Assembly (NCBI GenBank): GCA_023078555.1
Contig: CM041197.1
Location: 12,111,373 to 12,175,372 of the forward strand
Length of the DNA: 64,000 nt
Origin: Ulva prolifera
Taxonomy: Eukaryota > Chlorophyta > Ulvophyceae > Ulvales > Ulvaceae
Direction: 5' to 3'
This document shows, one piece after another, positions 50,021-60,710 of the stretch; position 1 is the stretch's first letter; every line of letters begins with the position of its first letter. The position numbers were made by a program, and so were the translations under genes. The notes beneath the pieces were generated by a model that saw only the letters and a list, made by a program, of their open reading frames with translations, ran no database searches and was not told the DNA's origin.

Positions 50021-51519
50021 CGAGCAGTGTACGTAAGTCCCGAGCAGTGTACGTAAGTCCCGAGCACCATACATAAGTCCCGAGCAGTGTACGTAAGTCC
50101 CGAGCACCATACATAAGTCCCTAGCAGTGTACGTAAGTCCCGAGCAGTGTACATAAGTCCCGAGCACCATACATAAGTCCCTAGCATTGTACGTAAGTCC
50201 CGAGCAGTGTACGTAAGTCCCGAGCAGTGTACGTAAGTCCCGAGCACCATACATAAGTCCCTAGCGGTGTACGTAAGTCCCGAGCAGTGTACATAAGTCC
50301 CGAGCAGTGTACGTAAGTCCCGAGCACCATACATAAGTCCCGAGCAGTGTACGTAAGTCCCGAGCACCATACATAAGTCTTGAGCACTGTACGTAAGTCC
50401 CGAGCACCATACATAAGTCCCGAGCAGTGTACGTAAGTCCCGAGCAGTGTACGTAAGTCCCGAGCACCATACATAAGTACCGAGCAGTGTACGTAAGTCC
50501 CGAGCAGTGTACATAAGTCCCGAGCACCATACATAAGTCCCTAGCATTGTACGTAAGTCCCGAGCAGTGTACTTAAGTCCCGAGCAGTGTACGTAAGTCC
50601 CGAGCACCATACATAAGTCCCTAGCAGTGTACGTAAGTCCCGAGCAGTGTACATAAGTCCCGAGCAGTGTACGTAAGTCCCGAGCAGTGTACGTAAGTCC
50701 CGAGCACCATACATAAGTCCCGAGCAGTGTACGTAAGTCCCGAGCACCATACATAAGTCCCGAGCATTGTACGTAAGTCCCGAGCACCATACGTAAGTCC
50801 CGAGCAGTGTACGTAAGTCCCGAGCAGTGTACGTAAGCCCCGAGCACCATACATAAGTACCGAGCAGTGTACGTAAGTCCCCAGCAGTGTACATAAGTCC
50901 CGAGCACCATACATAAGTCCCTAGCATTGTACGTAAGTCCCGAGCAGTGTACGTAAGTCCCGAGCAGTGTACATAAGTCCCGAGCACCATACATAAGTCC
51001 CTAGCATTGTACGTAAGTCCCGAGCAGTGTACGTAAGTCCCGAGCAGTGTACGTAAGTCCCGAGCACCATACATAAGTACCGAGCAGTGTACGTAAGTCC
51101 CGAGCAGTGTACATAAGTCCCGAGCACCATACATAAGTCCCTAGCAGTGTACGTAAGTCCCGAGCACCATACATAAGTCCCTAGCAGTGTACGTAAGTCC
51201 CGAGCACCATACATAAGTCCCGAGCAGTGTACGTAAGTCCCGAGCACCATACATAAGTCGCTAGCAGTGTACGTACGTCCCGAGCAGTGTACGTAAGTCC
51301 CGAGCAGTGTACGTAAGTCCCGAGCACCATACATAAGTCCCTAGCAGTGTACGTAAGTCCCGAGCAGTGTACATAAGTCCCGAGCAGTGTACATAAGTCC
51401 CGAGCACCATACATAAGTCCCTAGCAGTGTACGTAAGTCCCGAGCACCATACATAAGTCCCTAGCAGTGTACGTAAGTCCCGAGCACCATACATAAGTCC
51501 CGAGCAGTGTACGTAAGTC

Positions 51520-54500
51520 CCGAGCACCATACATAAGTCGCTAGCAGTGTACGTACGTCCCGTGCAGTGTACGTAAGTCCCGAGCAGTGTACGTAAGTCC
51601 CGAGCAGTGTACGTAAGTCCCGAGCACCATACATAAGTCCCTAGCAGTGTACGTAAGTCCCGAGCAGTGTACATAAGTCCCGAGCAGTGTACGTAAGTCC
51701 CGAGCACCATACAGAAGTCCCGAGCAGTGTACGTAAGTCCCGAGCACCATACATAAGTCGCTAGCAGTGTACGTACGTCCCGAGCAGTGTACGTAAGTCC
51801 CGAGCAGTGTACGTAAGTCCCGAGCAGTGTACGTAAGTCCCGAGCACCATACATAAGTCCCTAGCAGTGTACGTAAGTCCCGAGCAGTGTACATAAGTCC
51901 CGAGCAGTGTACATAAGTCCCGAGCACCATACATAAGTCCCTAGCAGTGTACGTAAGTCCCGAGCACCATACATAAGTCCCTAGCAGTGTACGTAAGTCC
52001 CGAGCACCATACATAAGTCCCGAGCAGTGTACGTAAGTCCCGAGCACCATACATAAGTCGCTAGCAGTGTACGTACGTCCCGTGCAGTGTACATAAGTCC
52101 CGAGCAGTGCACGTAAGTCCCGAGCAGTGTACGTAAGTCCCGAGCACCATACATAAGTCCCTAGCAGTGTACGTAATTCCCGAGCACCATACATAAGTCC
52201 CGAGCAGTGTACGTAAGTCCCGAGCACCATACATAAGTACCGAGCAGTGTACGTAAGTCCCGAGCAGTGTACGTAAGTCCCGAGCAGTGTACATAAGTCC
52301 CGAGCAGTGTACGTAAGTCCCGAGCAGTGTACGTAAGTCCCGAGCAGTGTACGTAAGTCCCGAGCACCATACATAAGTACCGAGCAGTGTACGTAAGTCC
52401 CGAGCAGTGTACATAAGTCCCGAGCACCATACATAAGTCCCTAGCATTGTACGTAAGTCCCGAGCAGTGTACATAAGTCCCGAGCAGTGCACGTAAGTCC
52501 CGAGCAGTGTACGTAAGTCCCGAGCACCATACATAAGTCCCTAGCAGTGTACGTAAGTCCCGAGCACCATACATAAGTCCCGAGCATTGTACGCAAGTCC
52601 CCAGCACCATACGTAAGTCCCGAGCAGTGTACGTAAGTCCCGAGCAGTGTACGTAAGTCCCGAGCACCATACATAAGTCCCGAGCATTGTACGTAAGTCC
52701 CGAGCACCATACGTAAGTCCCGAGCAGTGTACGTAAGTCCCGAGCAGTGTACGTAAGTCCCGAGCACCACACGTAAGTCACGAGCACCATACATAAGTCC
52801 CTAGCAGTGTACGTAAGTCCCGAGCACCATACATAAGTCCCGATCAGTGTACGTAAGTCCCGAGCACCATACATAAGTCCTGAGCAGTGTACGTAAGTCC
52901 CGAGCAGTGTACGTAAGTCCCGAGCACCATACATAAGTCCCGAGCAGTGTACGTAAGTCCCGAGCAGTGTACGTAAGTCCCGAGCACCATACATAAGTCC
53001 CAAGCTGTGTACGTAAGTCCCGAGCAGTGTACATAAGTCCCGAGCACCATACATAAGTCCCTAGCGGTGTACGTAAGTCCCGAGCAGTGTACATAAGTCC
53101 CGAGCAGTGTACGTAAGTCCCGAGCACCATACATAAGTCCCGAGCAGTGTACGTAAGTCCCGAGCACCATACATAAGTCTTGAGCACTGTACGTAAGTCC
53201 CGAGCACCATACATAAGTCCCGAGCAGTGTACGTAAGTCCCGAGCAGTGTACGTAAGTCCCGAGCACCATACATAAGTACCGAGCAGTGTACGTAAGTCC
53301 CGAGCAGTGTACATAAGTCCCGAGCACCATACATAAGTCCCTAGCATTGTACGTAAGTCCCGAGCAGTGTACGTAAGTCCCGAGCAGTGTACGTAAGTCC
53401 CGAGCACCATACATAAGTCCCTAGCAGTGTACGTAAGTCCCGAGCAGTGTACATAAGTCCCGAGCAGTGTACGTAAGTCCCGAGCAGTGTACGTAAGTCC
53501 CGAGCACCATACATAAGTCCCGAGCAGTGTACGTAAGTCCCGAGCACCATACATAAGTCCCGAGCATTGTACGTAAGTCCCGAGCACCATACGTAAGTCC
53601 CGAGCAGTGTACGTAAGTCCCGAGCAGTGTACGTAAGCCCCGAGCACCATACATAAGTCCCTAGCATTGTACGTAAGTCCCGAGCAGTGTACGTAAGTCC
53701 CGAGCAGTGTACATAAGTCCCGAGCACCATACATAAGTCCCTAGCATTGTACGTAAGTCCCGAGCAGTGTACGTAAGTCCCGAGCAGTGTACGTAAGTCC
53801 CGAGCACCATACATAAGTACCGAGCAGTGTACGTAAGTCCCGAGCAGTGTACATAAGTCCCGAGCACCATACATAAGTCCCTAGCAGTGTACGTAAGTCC
53901 CGAGCACCATACATAAGTCCCTAGCAGTGTACGTACGTCCCGTGCAGTGTACGTAAGTCCCGAGCAGTGTACGTAAGTCCCGAGCAGTGTACGTAAGTCC
54001 CGAGCACCATACATAAGTCCCTAGCAGTGTACGTAAGTCCCGAGCAGTGTACATAAGTCCCGAGCAGTGTACGTAAGTCCCGAGCAGTGTACGTAAGTCC
54101 CGAGCAGTGTACGTAAGTCCCGAGCACCATACATAAGTCCCTAGCAGTGTACGTAAGTCCCGAGCACCATACATAAGTCCCGAGCAGTGTACGTAAGTCC
54201 CGAGCACCACACGTAAGTCACGAGCACCATACATAAGTCCCTAGCAGTGTACGTAAGTCCCGAGCAGTGTACGTAAGTCCCGAGCAGTGTACGTAAGTCC
54301 CGAGCACCATACATAAGTCCCTAGCAGTGTACGTAAGTCCCGAGCAGTGTACATAAGTCCCGAGCAGTGTACATAAGTCCCGAGCACCATACATAAGTCC
54401 CTAGCAGTGTACGTAAGTCCCGAGCACCATACATAAGTCCCTAGCAGTGTACGTAAGTCCCGAGCACCATACATAAGTCCCGAGCAGTGTACGTAAGTCC

Positions 54501-55350
54501 CGAGCACCATACATAAGTCGCTAGCAGTGTACGTACGTCCCGTGCAGTGTACGTAAGTCCCGAGCAGTGTACGTAAGTCCCGAGCAGTGTACGTAAGTCC
54601 CGAGCACCATACATAAGTCCCTAGCAGTGTACGTAAGTCCCGAGCAGTGTACATAAGTCCCGAGCAGTGTACGTAAGTCCCGAGCAGTGTACGTAAGTCC
54701 CGAGCAGTGTACGTAAGTCCCGAGCACCATACATAAGTCCCTAGCAGTGTACGTAAGTCCCGAGCACCATACATAAGTCCCGAGCAGTGTACGTAAGTCC
54801 CGAGCACCATACATAATTCCCGAGCACTGTACGTAAACCCGTGCACCATACGCACGTCCCGAGCAGCGTACGTAAACCCGTGCACCATACGAACGTCCCG
54901 AGCAGCGTACGTAAGTCCCGAGCACCATACATAAGTCCCGAGCACTGTATGTAAACCCGTGCACCATACGCACGTCCCGAGCAGCGTACGTAAGTCCCGA
55001 GCACCATACGCACGTCCCGAGCACCACACGTAAGTCACGAGCACCATACATAAGTCCCTAGCAGTGTACGTAAGTCCCGAGCACCATACATAAGTCCCGA
55101 GCAGTGTACGTAAGTCCCGAGCAGTGTACATAAGTCCCGAGCAGTGTACGCAGGTCCCGAGCAGTGTACGTAAGTCCCGAGCAGTGTACGTAAGTCCCGA
55201 GCACCATACATAAGTACCGAGCAGTGTACGTAAGTCCCGAGCAGTGTACGTAAGTCCCGAGCACCATACATAAGTCCCTAGCATTGTACGTAAGTCCCGA
55301 GCAGTGTACGTAAGTCCCGAGCAGTGTACGTAAGTCCCGAGCACCATACA
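51520..55350. repeat. satellite segment duplicated about 10.6 kb upstream (second copy)
   Basis: This is the partner of 40,900-44,730, with the same succession of variant units, including the cgctagcagtgtacgtacgt/cccgtgcagtg pairs and the 19-bp composite at about 54,825. Small differences such as cagaagt at about 51,712 and gtatgtaaa at about 54,950 show the copies are not identical. Confidence 0.75.
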
Positions 55351-56560
55351 TAAGTCCCTAGCAGTGTACGTAAGTCCCGAGCAGTGTACATAAGTCCCGA
55401 GCAGTGTACGTAAGTCCCGAGCAGTGTACGTAAGTCCCGAGCAGTGTACGTAAGTCCCGAGCACCATACATAAGTACCGAGCAGTGTACGTAAGTCCCGA
55501 GCAGTGTACATAAGTCCCGAGCACCATACATAAGTCCCTAGCATTGTACGTAAGTCCCGAGCAGTGTACATAAGTCCCGAGCAGTGTACGTAAGTCCCGA
55601 GCAGTGTACGTAAGTCCCGAGCACCATACATAAGTCCCTAGCAGTGTACGTAAGTCCCGAGCACCATACATAAGTCCCGAGCATTGTACGCAAGTCCCCA
55701 GCACCATACGTAAGTCCCGAGCAGTGTACGTAAGTCCCGAGCAGTGTACGTAAGTCCCGAGCACCATACATAAGTCCCGAGCATTGTACGTAAGTCCCGA
55801 GCACCATACGTAAGTCCCGAGCAGTGTACGTAAGTCCCGAGCAGTGTACGTAAGTCCCGAGCACCACACGTAAGTCACGAGCACCATACTTAAGTCCCTA
55901 GCAGTGTACGTAAGTCCCGAGCACCATACATAAGTCCCGAGCAGTGTACGTAAGTCCCGAGCACCATACATAAGTCCCGAGCAGTGTACGTAAGTCCCGA
56001 GCAGTGTACATAAGTCCCGAGCACTGTACGTAAGTCCCTAGCATTGTACGTAAGTCCCGAGCAGTGTACGTAAGTCCCGAGCAGTGTACGTAAGTCCCGA
56101 GCACCATACATAAGTCCCTAGCAGTGTACGTAAGTCCCGAGCAGTGTACATAAGTCCCGAGCAGTGTACGTAAGTCCCGAGCAGTGTACGTAAGTGCCGA
56201 GCACCATACATAAGTCCCTAGCAGTGTACGTAAGTCCCGAGCACCATACATAAGTCCCGAGCATTGTACGTAAGTCCCGAGCACCATACGTAAGTCCCGA
56301 GCAGTGTACGTAAGTCCCGAGCAGTGTACGTAAGTCCCGAGCACCATACATAAGTCCAGAGCATTGTACGTAAGTCCCGAGCACCATACGTAAGTCCCGA
56401 GCAGTGTACGTAAGTCCCGAGCAGTGTACGTAAGTCCCGAGCACCATACATAAGTCCCGAGCAGTGTACGTAAGTCCCGAGCACCATACATAAGTCCCTA
56501 GCAGTGTACGTAAGTCCCGAGCAGTGTACATAAGTCCCGAGCACCATACATAAGTCCCGA

Positions 56561-56570
56561 GCAGTGCTGT
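56561..56570. other. junction between 20-bp satellite and 160-bp tandem array
   Basis: The last satellite unit reads cccgagcagtg and continues as ctgttcggaacatg, where a full 160-bp unit has gcatgcagtgctgttcgg. GCAGTG is common to both, so the breakpoint lies within a 6-bp shared sequence. This suggests microhomology-mediated joining, or template switching, between two arrays. Confidence 0.8.
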
Positions 56571-57802
56571 TCGGAACATGTATAAATGCTAGAAGAGACC
56601 AGTTCCTTCGTTTCCATGACAGATGTATGAGGCTACGGAGCATGCGTGTGCTGCTGAGGTGCACCTGTGGGCACTGTAATCTGGATGCGGAAAACGATCG
56701 AATCATCAAAATCTGAGCATGCAGTGCTGTTCGGAACATGTATAAATGCTAGAAGTGACCAGCTCCTTCGTTTCCATGACAGATGTATGAGGCTACGGAG
56801 CATGCGTGTGCTGCTGAGGTGCACCTGTGGGCACTGTAATTTGGATGCGGAAAACGATCGAATCATCAAAATCTGAGCATGCGGTGCTGTTCGGAACATG
56901 CATAAATGCTAGAATACACCATTTCCGTCGTTTCTGTGACAGATGTATGAGGCTACGGAGCATGCGTGTGCTGCTGAGGTGCACCTGTGGGCACTGTAAT
57001 TTGGATGCGGAAAACGATCGAATCATCAAAATCTGAGCATGCGGTGCTGTTCGGAACATGCATAAATGCTAGAATACACCATTTCCGTCGTTTCTGTGAC
57101 AGATGTATGAGGCTACGGAGCATGCGTGTGCTGCTGAGGTGCACCTGTGGGCACTGTAATTTGGATGCGGAAAACGATCGAATCATCAAAATCTGAGGAT
57201 GCAGTGCTGTTCGGAACATGCATTAATGCTAGAATAATCCAGCTCCGTCGTTTCCATGACAGATGTAAGAGGCTAAGGTGCGTGCGCGTCCTGATGAGGT
57301 GCACTTGTGCTGCTGAGGTGCACCTGTGGGCACTGTAATTTGGGTGCGGAAAACGATCGAATCATTAAAATCTGAGCATGCAGTGCTGTTCGGAACATGC
57401 ATAAATGCTAGAATACACCATTTCCGTCGTTTCTGTGACAGATGTATGAGGCTACGGAGCATGCGTGTGCTGCTGAGGTGCACCTGTGGGCACTGTAATT
57501 TGGATGCGGAAAACGATCGAATCATCAAAATCTGAGGATGCAGTGCTGTTCGGAACATGCATTAATGCTAGAATACTCCAGCTCCGTCGTTTCCATGACA
57601 GATGTAAGAGGCTAAGGTGCGTGCGCGTCCTGCTGAGGTGCACTTGTGCTGCTGAGGTGCACCTGTGGGCACTGTAATTTGGGTGCGGAAAACGATCGAA
57701 TCATCAAAATCTGAGCATGCAGTGCTGTTCGGAACATGCATAAATGCTAGAATACACCATTTCCGTCGTTTCTGTGACAGATGTATGAGGCTACGGAGCA
57801 TG
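56564..57802. repeat. 160/179-bp tandem repeat array, first block
   Basis: Units are marked by gtgctgttcggaacatg at 56,564, 56,724, 56,884, 57,044, 57,204, 57,383, 57,543 and 57,722. Most are 160 bp. Two are 179 bp because a partial duplication of gaggtgcac-type sequence adds 19 bp. Variants differ in the gaagtgacc/gaatacacc segment. Each unit gives short open frames on both strands (for example 69 codons on plus), but the period is not a multiple of 3 and no protein is supported. The block is interrupted by the 2.9-kb CACTA element. Confidence 0.93.
57800..57802. other. ATG target-site duplication, left side of the 2.9-kb element
   Basis: ATG precedes the element and recurs at 60,711-60,713. 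The uninterrupted 160-bp unit has a single ATG at this place (ggctacggagc-atg-cgtgtgctg), so the empty site is visible in neighbouring units. Confidence 0.92.
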
Positions 57803-57827
57803 CACTACCAGCACTGAGTTGACCTTA
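57803..57827 (+). repeat. left terminal inverted repeat of the 2.9-kb element
   Basis: The 25 bases pair with 60,686-60,710. The first 19 match perfectly, then there is one mismatch (a versus t), then CCTTA matches. Confidence 0.93.
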
Positions 57828-57990
57828 TTCATTCCATATGCGAGCATTACGGTGAGGCAGCACTATGTTGTCCTTACAGCCACCTTGTGAATAACACTGT
57901 CCTTATGAGGGGGGCCAGGCCGGCACAACGGTCATAAGGACACCTGACTGTGTCCCTATTGTAAGGATTGTCTTGGGCTTGGCTTTGGTC
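57828..57990. repeat. left subterminal TGTCCTTA/TAAGGACA cluster
   Basis: There are at least four close variants of tgtccttA or its complement within about 160 bp of the terminus (ttgtccttacag, ctgtccttatga, cataaggacacc, ttgtaaggattg). They parallel a cluster at the right end, in both orientations. Confidence 0.7.
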
Positions 57991-60450
57991 AGGAGGAGCT
58001 GGTGTGTAAGGATACGGTAATGACAAGCTCTGAATAGGCAGCAGAGATGAACATTAGGCTGCTATTATATGTATTGGAGTGAGTGATGTTGAGGAGAGGG
58101 TACCCCAACCATATTTGTGCAAGGTTCTTATGAATTCTGTCACATTTTGCTGTTCAAAACGAGAGAGCATGACATGTGCCACGGGCACATTTAATTTCAA
58201 GCTTCTCAAGCCCACTTACGAAATGCTTTCGTTGATGTAGATAAATCACAGCCACTCGGACTCTGTGACTGCATCTTTCATCTTGGCTAGCCGGTCCCAT
58301 TAATCTACACGCGGCCATTTGGCAGGGAACCGTGTTTCCTGGACATACATACATAAATTGCGAATCATAATGATCATTGTGTGTTGTGACTACAGTGCTG
58401 TTATCTTGTGATGCCAATGTACGGACTGCGATGGGGGTACACGAGGCATGTCAGGAGTCAGATGTGGTCACCCACGAACCGAAGGTCACTTTACGACTTT
58501 CCGGCATTCACATTCATGGTGTGGAGCCGCGACAATAGGTCTGGGGTGGGTGATGCCTGTGAGCGGTAATACTTGCGTGACAATCCAGTGCTAGCAGCAC
58601 GGCGTCGAAAAAAGGGTGATATGGGATCATACGAATCATACGTCATCACCTTCCTAGTTTGTTCCGGCGGATAGCTTGCACTCAACAAATTGCGCCTGTG
58701 CTGATGCGATACAGCCGGACCGACGTCGAATGCGCAGCAGATCACACATTCGGACTCCAACAGCCTCGTTCATAGAGCATGGACAGATCACACAAGCATC
58801 GATGTCGACGTGCACTACACTGTGCGAAACGTGATCGGACGCTTGCTTTGCCTGCCCATTGTGCTGCCGTTTCTCCTAGGCTGCAAGGCGCTAGACTGCT
58901 AGACCTGCAGCTTACGCCCCAGGCACAGACATGTTGCATCACGTGTGTCAGATAATAGTGAACACTGCTCCGCAAGTCAGTGATGCGGGCTTTGGCGGTG
59001 CACAGGCACTCCGGGTGTGGCTCAGTGCTGCAGCCACGCACGGATGCATGAACTATCAGTTCGAACGGCGCTGGAAATGACATAAACGGCACGAATGCGA
59101 AACACAATAAGTCTTACGTCCATAATATGTATGAAAGGATTCAGGTGTAGCGCCTGCATGCGAATTTATCTGGGATGGCTGCGCACAACGAGGTGGCACG
59201 AATGGCTGCGATCACAGAAAGGTTTCTCATGTATCTTGGCGATTTGCTTCATCTCATATGTAGCCGGCTAGCAGTACTAACTTACTTAAGTAGAGCGATT
59301 GTGGTCGTTGAATCGCGAGTCGGTTCGTGGCGCGATTGTTAGCAGCAGCCAAAAAGACGCTGCATCGATGCCACAGCCACAGTGTGCAACTTCGTATGTA
59401 TATCAAGGTATGACATCATCTTGCAGAACATTAGTACGGCTGATTGGTGTATGTGCCAGCGCACAGACGTCCGCCCGACGGTGATGCACATATGCACATT
59501 TGTCCACGCTCAACACATCACATCGGTCTGGTCATGAAGAACGATCAAAGTTCCCTCGTGACATGTAAGTTTCTTTTCCGTTTCAGCGAGGGCAGCCACT
59601 CAATTTGAGCAGTGTTGCCGTGACTAGTGAGAGCACAGAAACAGTAATCACGCACGTCTGCGGCCTACGCCGGCCTACATTCATGGCGAGATGAAGCACT
59701 CAATTTGACTTTCCGTCGGATTTGTAGCTTCCACTGTAGCTTCCGTGGTGTCCCACTCGCTCCAGGCACGAGCAGACTCATTACACCAAGCAACCAGTTG
59801 CAGCGTACCCACCATGGTCGCACACTAAGTTTCACAAGTATCGGAAGCTACCTAGGTACATACGGCCAAGCTGTGAAGCAGGGTAGCCATGTATTGTTAA
59901 TGTTGCAGTGTGGATTGGTGATGTGCGATGCAAAGACTCACTTCATCGCAGCTGCCTGAGATAGTCAAACTTCTGTGAATGGAATGGTTCTCTTTCAACT
60001 GCATCTGATGTTTGCATCTAATGTGCGTCACTGATGTGGATGGGTGCAGATCTGGCGCTGACACTGTGTGGATATGACTTAGCATGATCAGATGAGATGT
60101 TCTGAACTGCACTGCACCGACGTTCCTGTAACATCAGCCACAAGTATAACCAGAGTGGGCTGAAGACAGAACAACGAGGTTACAGCTTGCTTCTATGAGC
60201 AGCAGCGGTGCAGTGATCAGTGCTACAGAGGGGAAGAGTGCTTGTCATGTACTTCAGCATAGCCATGTGTGGTCATGCTGAAGGGCATGACATGCTTGCC
60301 CTGTGCAGCCTGCTGGCCACCGCCAGCCCTCCAGCCAATCAACCAGTCAATACATAATGCGAGCATGGCATGTATGTGATGCACCATACACCCCGTGAGC
60401 AAGAGCAATACACCGTCACTACACAGTCCTAGATATCTCCTACTCAGAAG
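57991..60450. other. interior of the 2.9-kb element, no identified gene
   Basis: No open frame carries recognisable domains, and none exceeds 121 codons. No RNA gene or internal tandem repeat was noticed. I read this as filler or decayed sequence of a non-autonomous element; short exons cannot be excluded. Confidence 0.5.
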
Positions 60451-60685
60451 AATACAGTCCCTATGGTGTCCCGCCGTTCGTCCTAACGGTGTCCTCTCGT
60501 TCGGGAACGTATTAGGTTAGGATGTCCTTACTGTAAGGAAGAATCCTTCGTGTCTTATAGTGTCCTTATGATGTCATTAAGTAAGGACAGGCGGCTGCCC
60601 CCAATCCTCATTCGGGCCTTATTCTCGCCTTATATTGTCCCTACGCCCTATATAAGGACAGTATAATGACGCAATAAGGCCGGGG
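60451..60685. repeat. right subterminal TGTCCTTA/TAAGGACA cluster
   Basis: Many variants of gtccttA and taaggac in both orientations occur within about 235 bp (for example gatgtccttactgtaagg, tagtgtccttatgatg, taagtaaggacagg, tataaggacagta). They mirror the left end and match the last bases of the terminal inverted repeat (taaggacaac). Confidence 0.75.
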
Positions 60686-60710
60686 TAAGGACAACTCAGT
60701 GCTGGTAGTG
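60686..60710 (-). repeat. right terminal inverted repeat of the 2.9-kb element
   Basis: It ends in CAACTCAGTGCTGGTAGTG, the complement of the left terminus, followed by ATG and then the continuation of the interrupted 160-bp unit (cgtgtgctgctgagg). Confidence 0.93.

Larger units (their letters stand above)
36746..56566. repeat. 20-bp satellite array, right block
   Basis: This is the same satellite in the same orientation, resuming after the CACTA element. It holds the A and B units and their variants, plus types not seen in the left block: a 19-bp unit (cccgagcactgtacgtaaa or cccgagcagcgtacgtaaa), cccgtgcaccatacgcacgt, cccgtgcaccatacgaacgt and caccacacgtaagt. These occur together as a composite at roughly 36,845, 37,480, 39,060, 39,480, 44,195, 44,920, 45,800, 46,470, 47,350, 48,025 and 54,825. 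The block ends abruptly at GCAGTG, where the 160-bp array begins. Confidence 0.96.
57044..59074. repeat. 4,926-bp tandem duplication, left part of first copy
   Basis: As far as I compared by eye, this stretch matches 61,970-64,000 base for base at an offset of 4,926. It spans the end of the 160-bp array and the left 1,272 bases of the CACTA element. The first differences lie just upstream (g at 57,043 versus a at 61,969; t at 57,001 versus c at 61,927). The duplicated unit is the 2,908-bp element plus 2,018 bp of array. The match probably continues beyond the window. Confidence 0.9.
57803..60710. mobile_element. 2,908-bp CACTA-type DNA transposon, non-autonomous
   Basis: The ends are CACTACCAGCACTGAGTTG at the left and its complement at the right. 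The match extends to 25 bp with one mismatch, and a 3-bp ATG duplication flanks it. Both ends are rich in TGTCCTTA/TAAGGACA motifs: left near 57,869, 57,896, 57,930 and 57,960; right near 60,517, 60,560, 60,580, 60,650 and 60,685. These are plausible subterminal transposase-binding repeats. The interior has no transposase; the longest open frame is 121 codons on the minus strand (58,742-59,107) with no recognisable feature. Termini differ from the 7.1-kb element beyond CACTA, so this is a separate family. A second copy starts at 62,729. Confidence 0.92.

Noticed and set aside
56667..57677. 69-codon plus-strand frame (MGTVIWMRKTIESSKSEHAV...) recurring in each 160-bp unit
   Set aside because: The unit length is not a multiple of 3, the reverse strand gives equally long frames, and the peptide shows no recognisable domain.
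58742..59107. 121-codon minus-strand frame inside the 2.9-kb element as a transposase remnant
   Set aside because: No recognisable transposase motif, no supporting start context and no second coding exon. It is compatible with chance in a 2.9-kb non-coding stretch.
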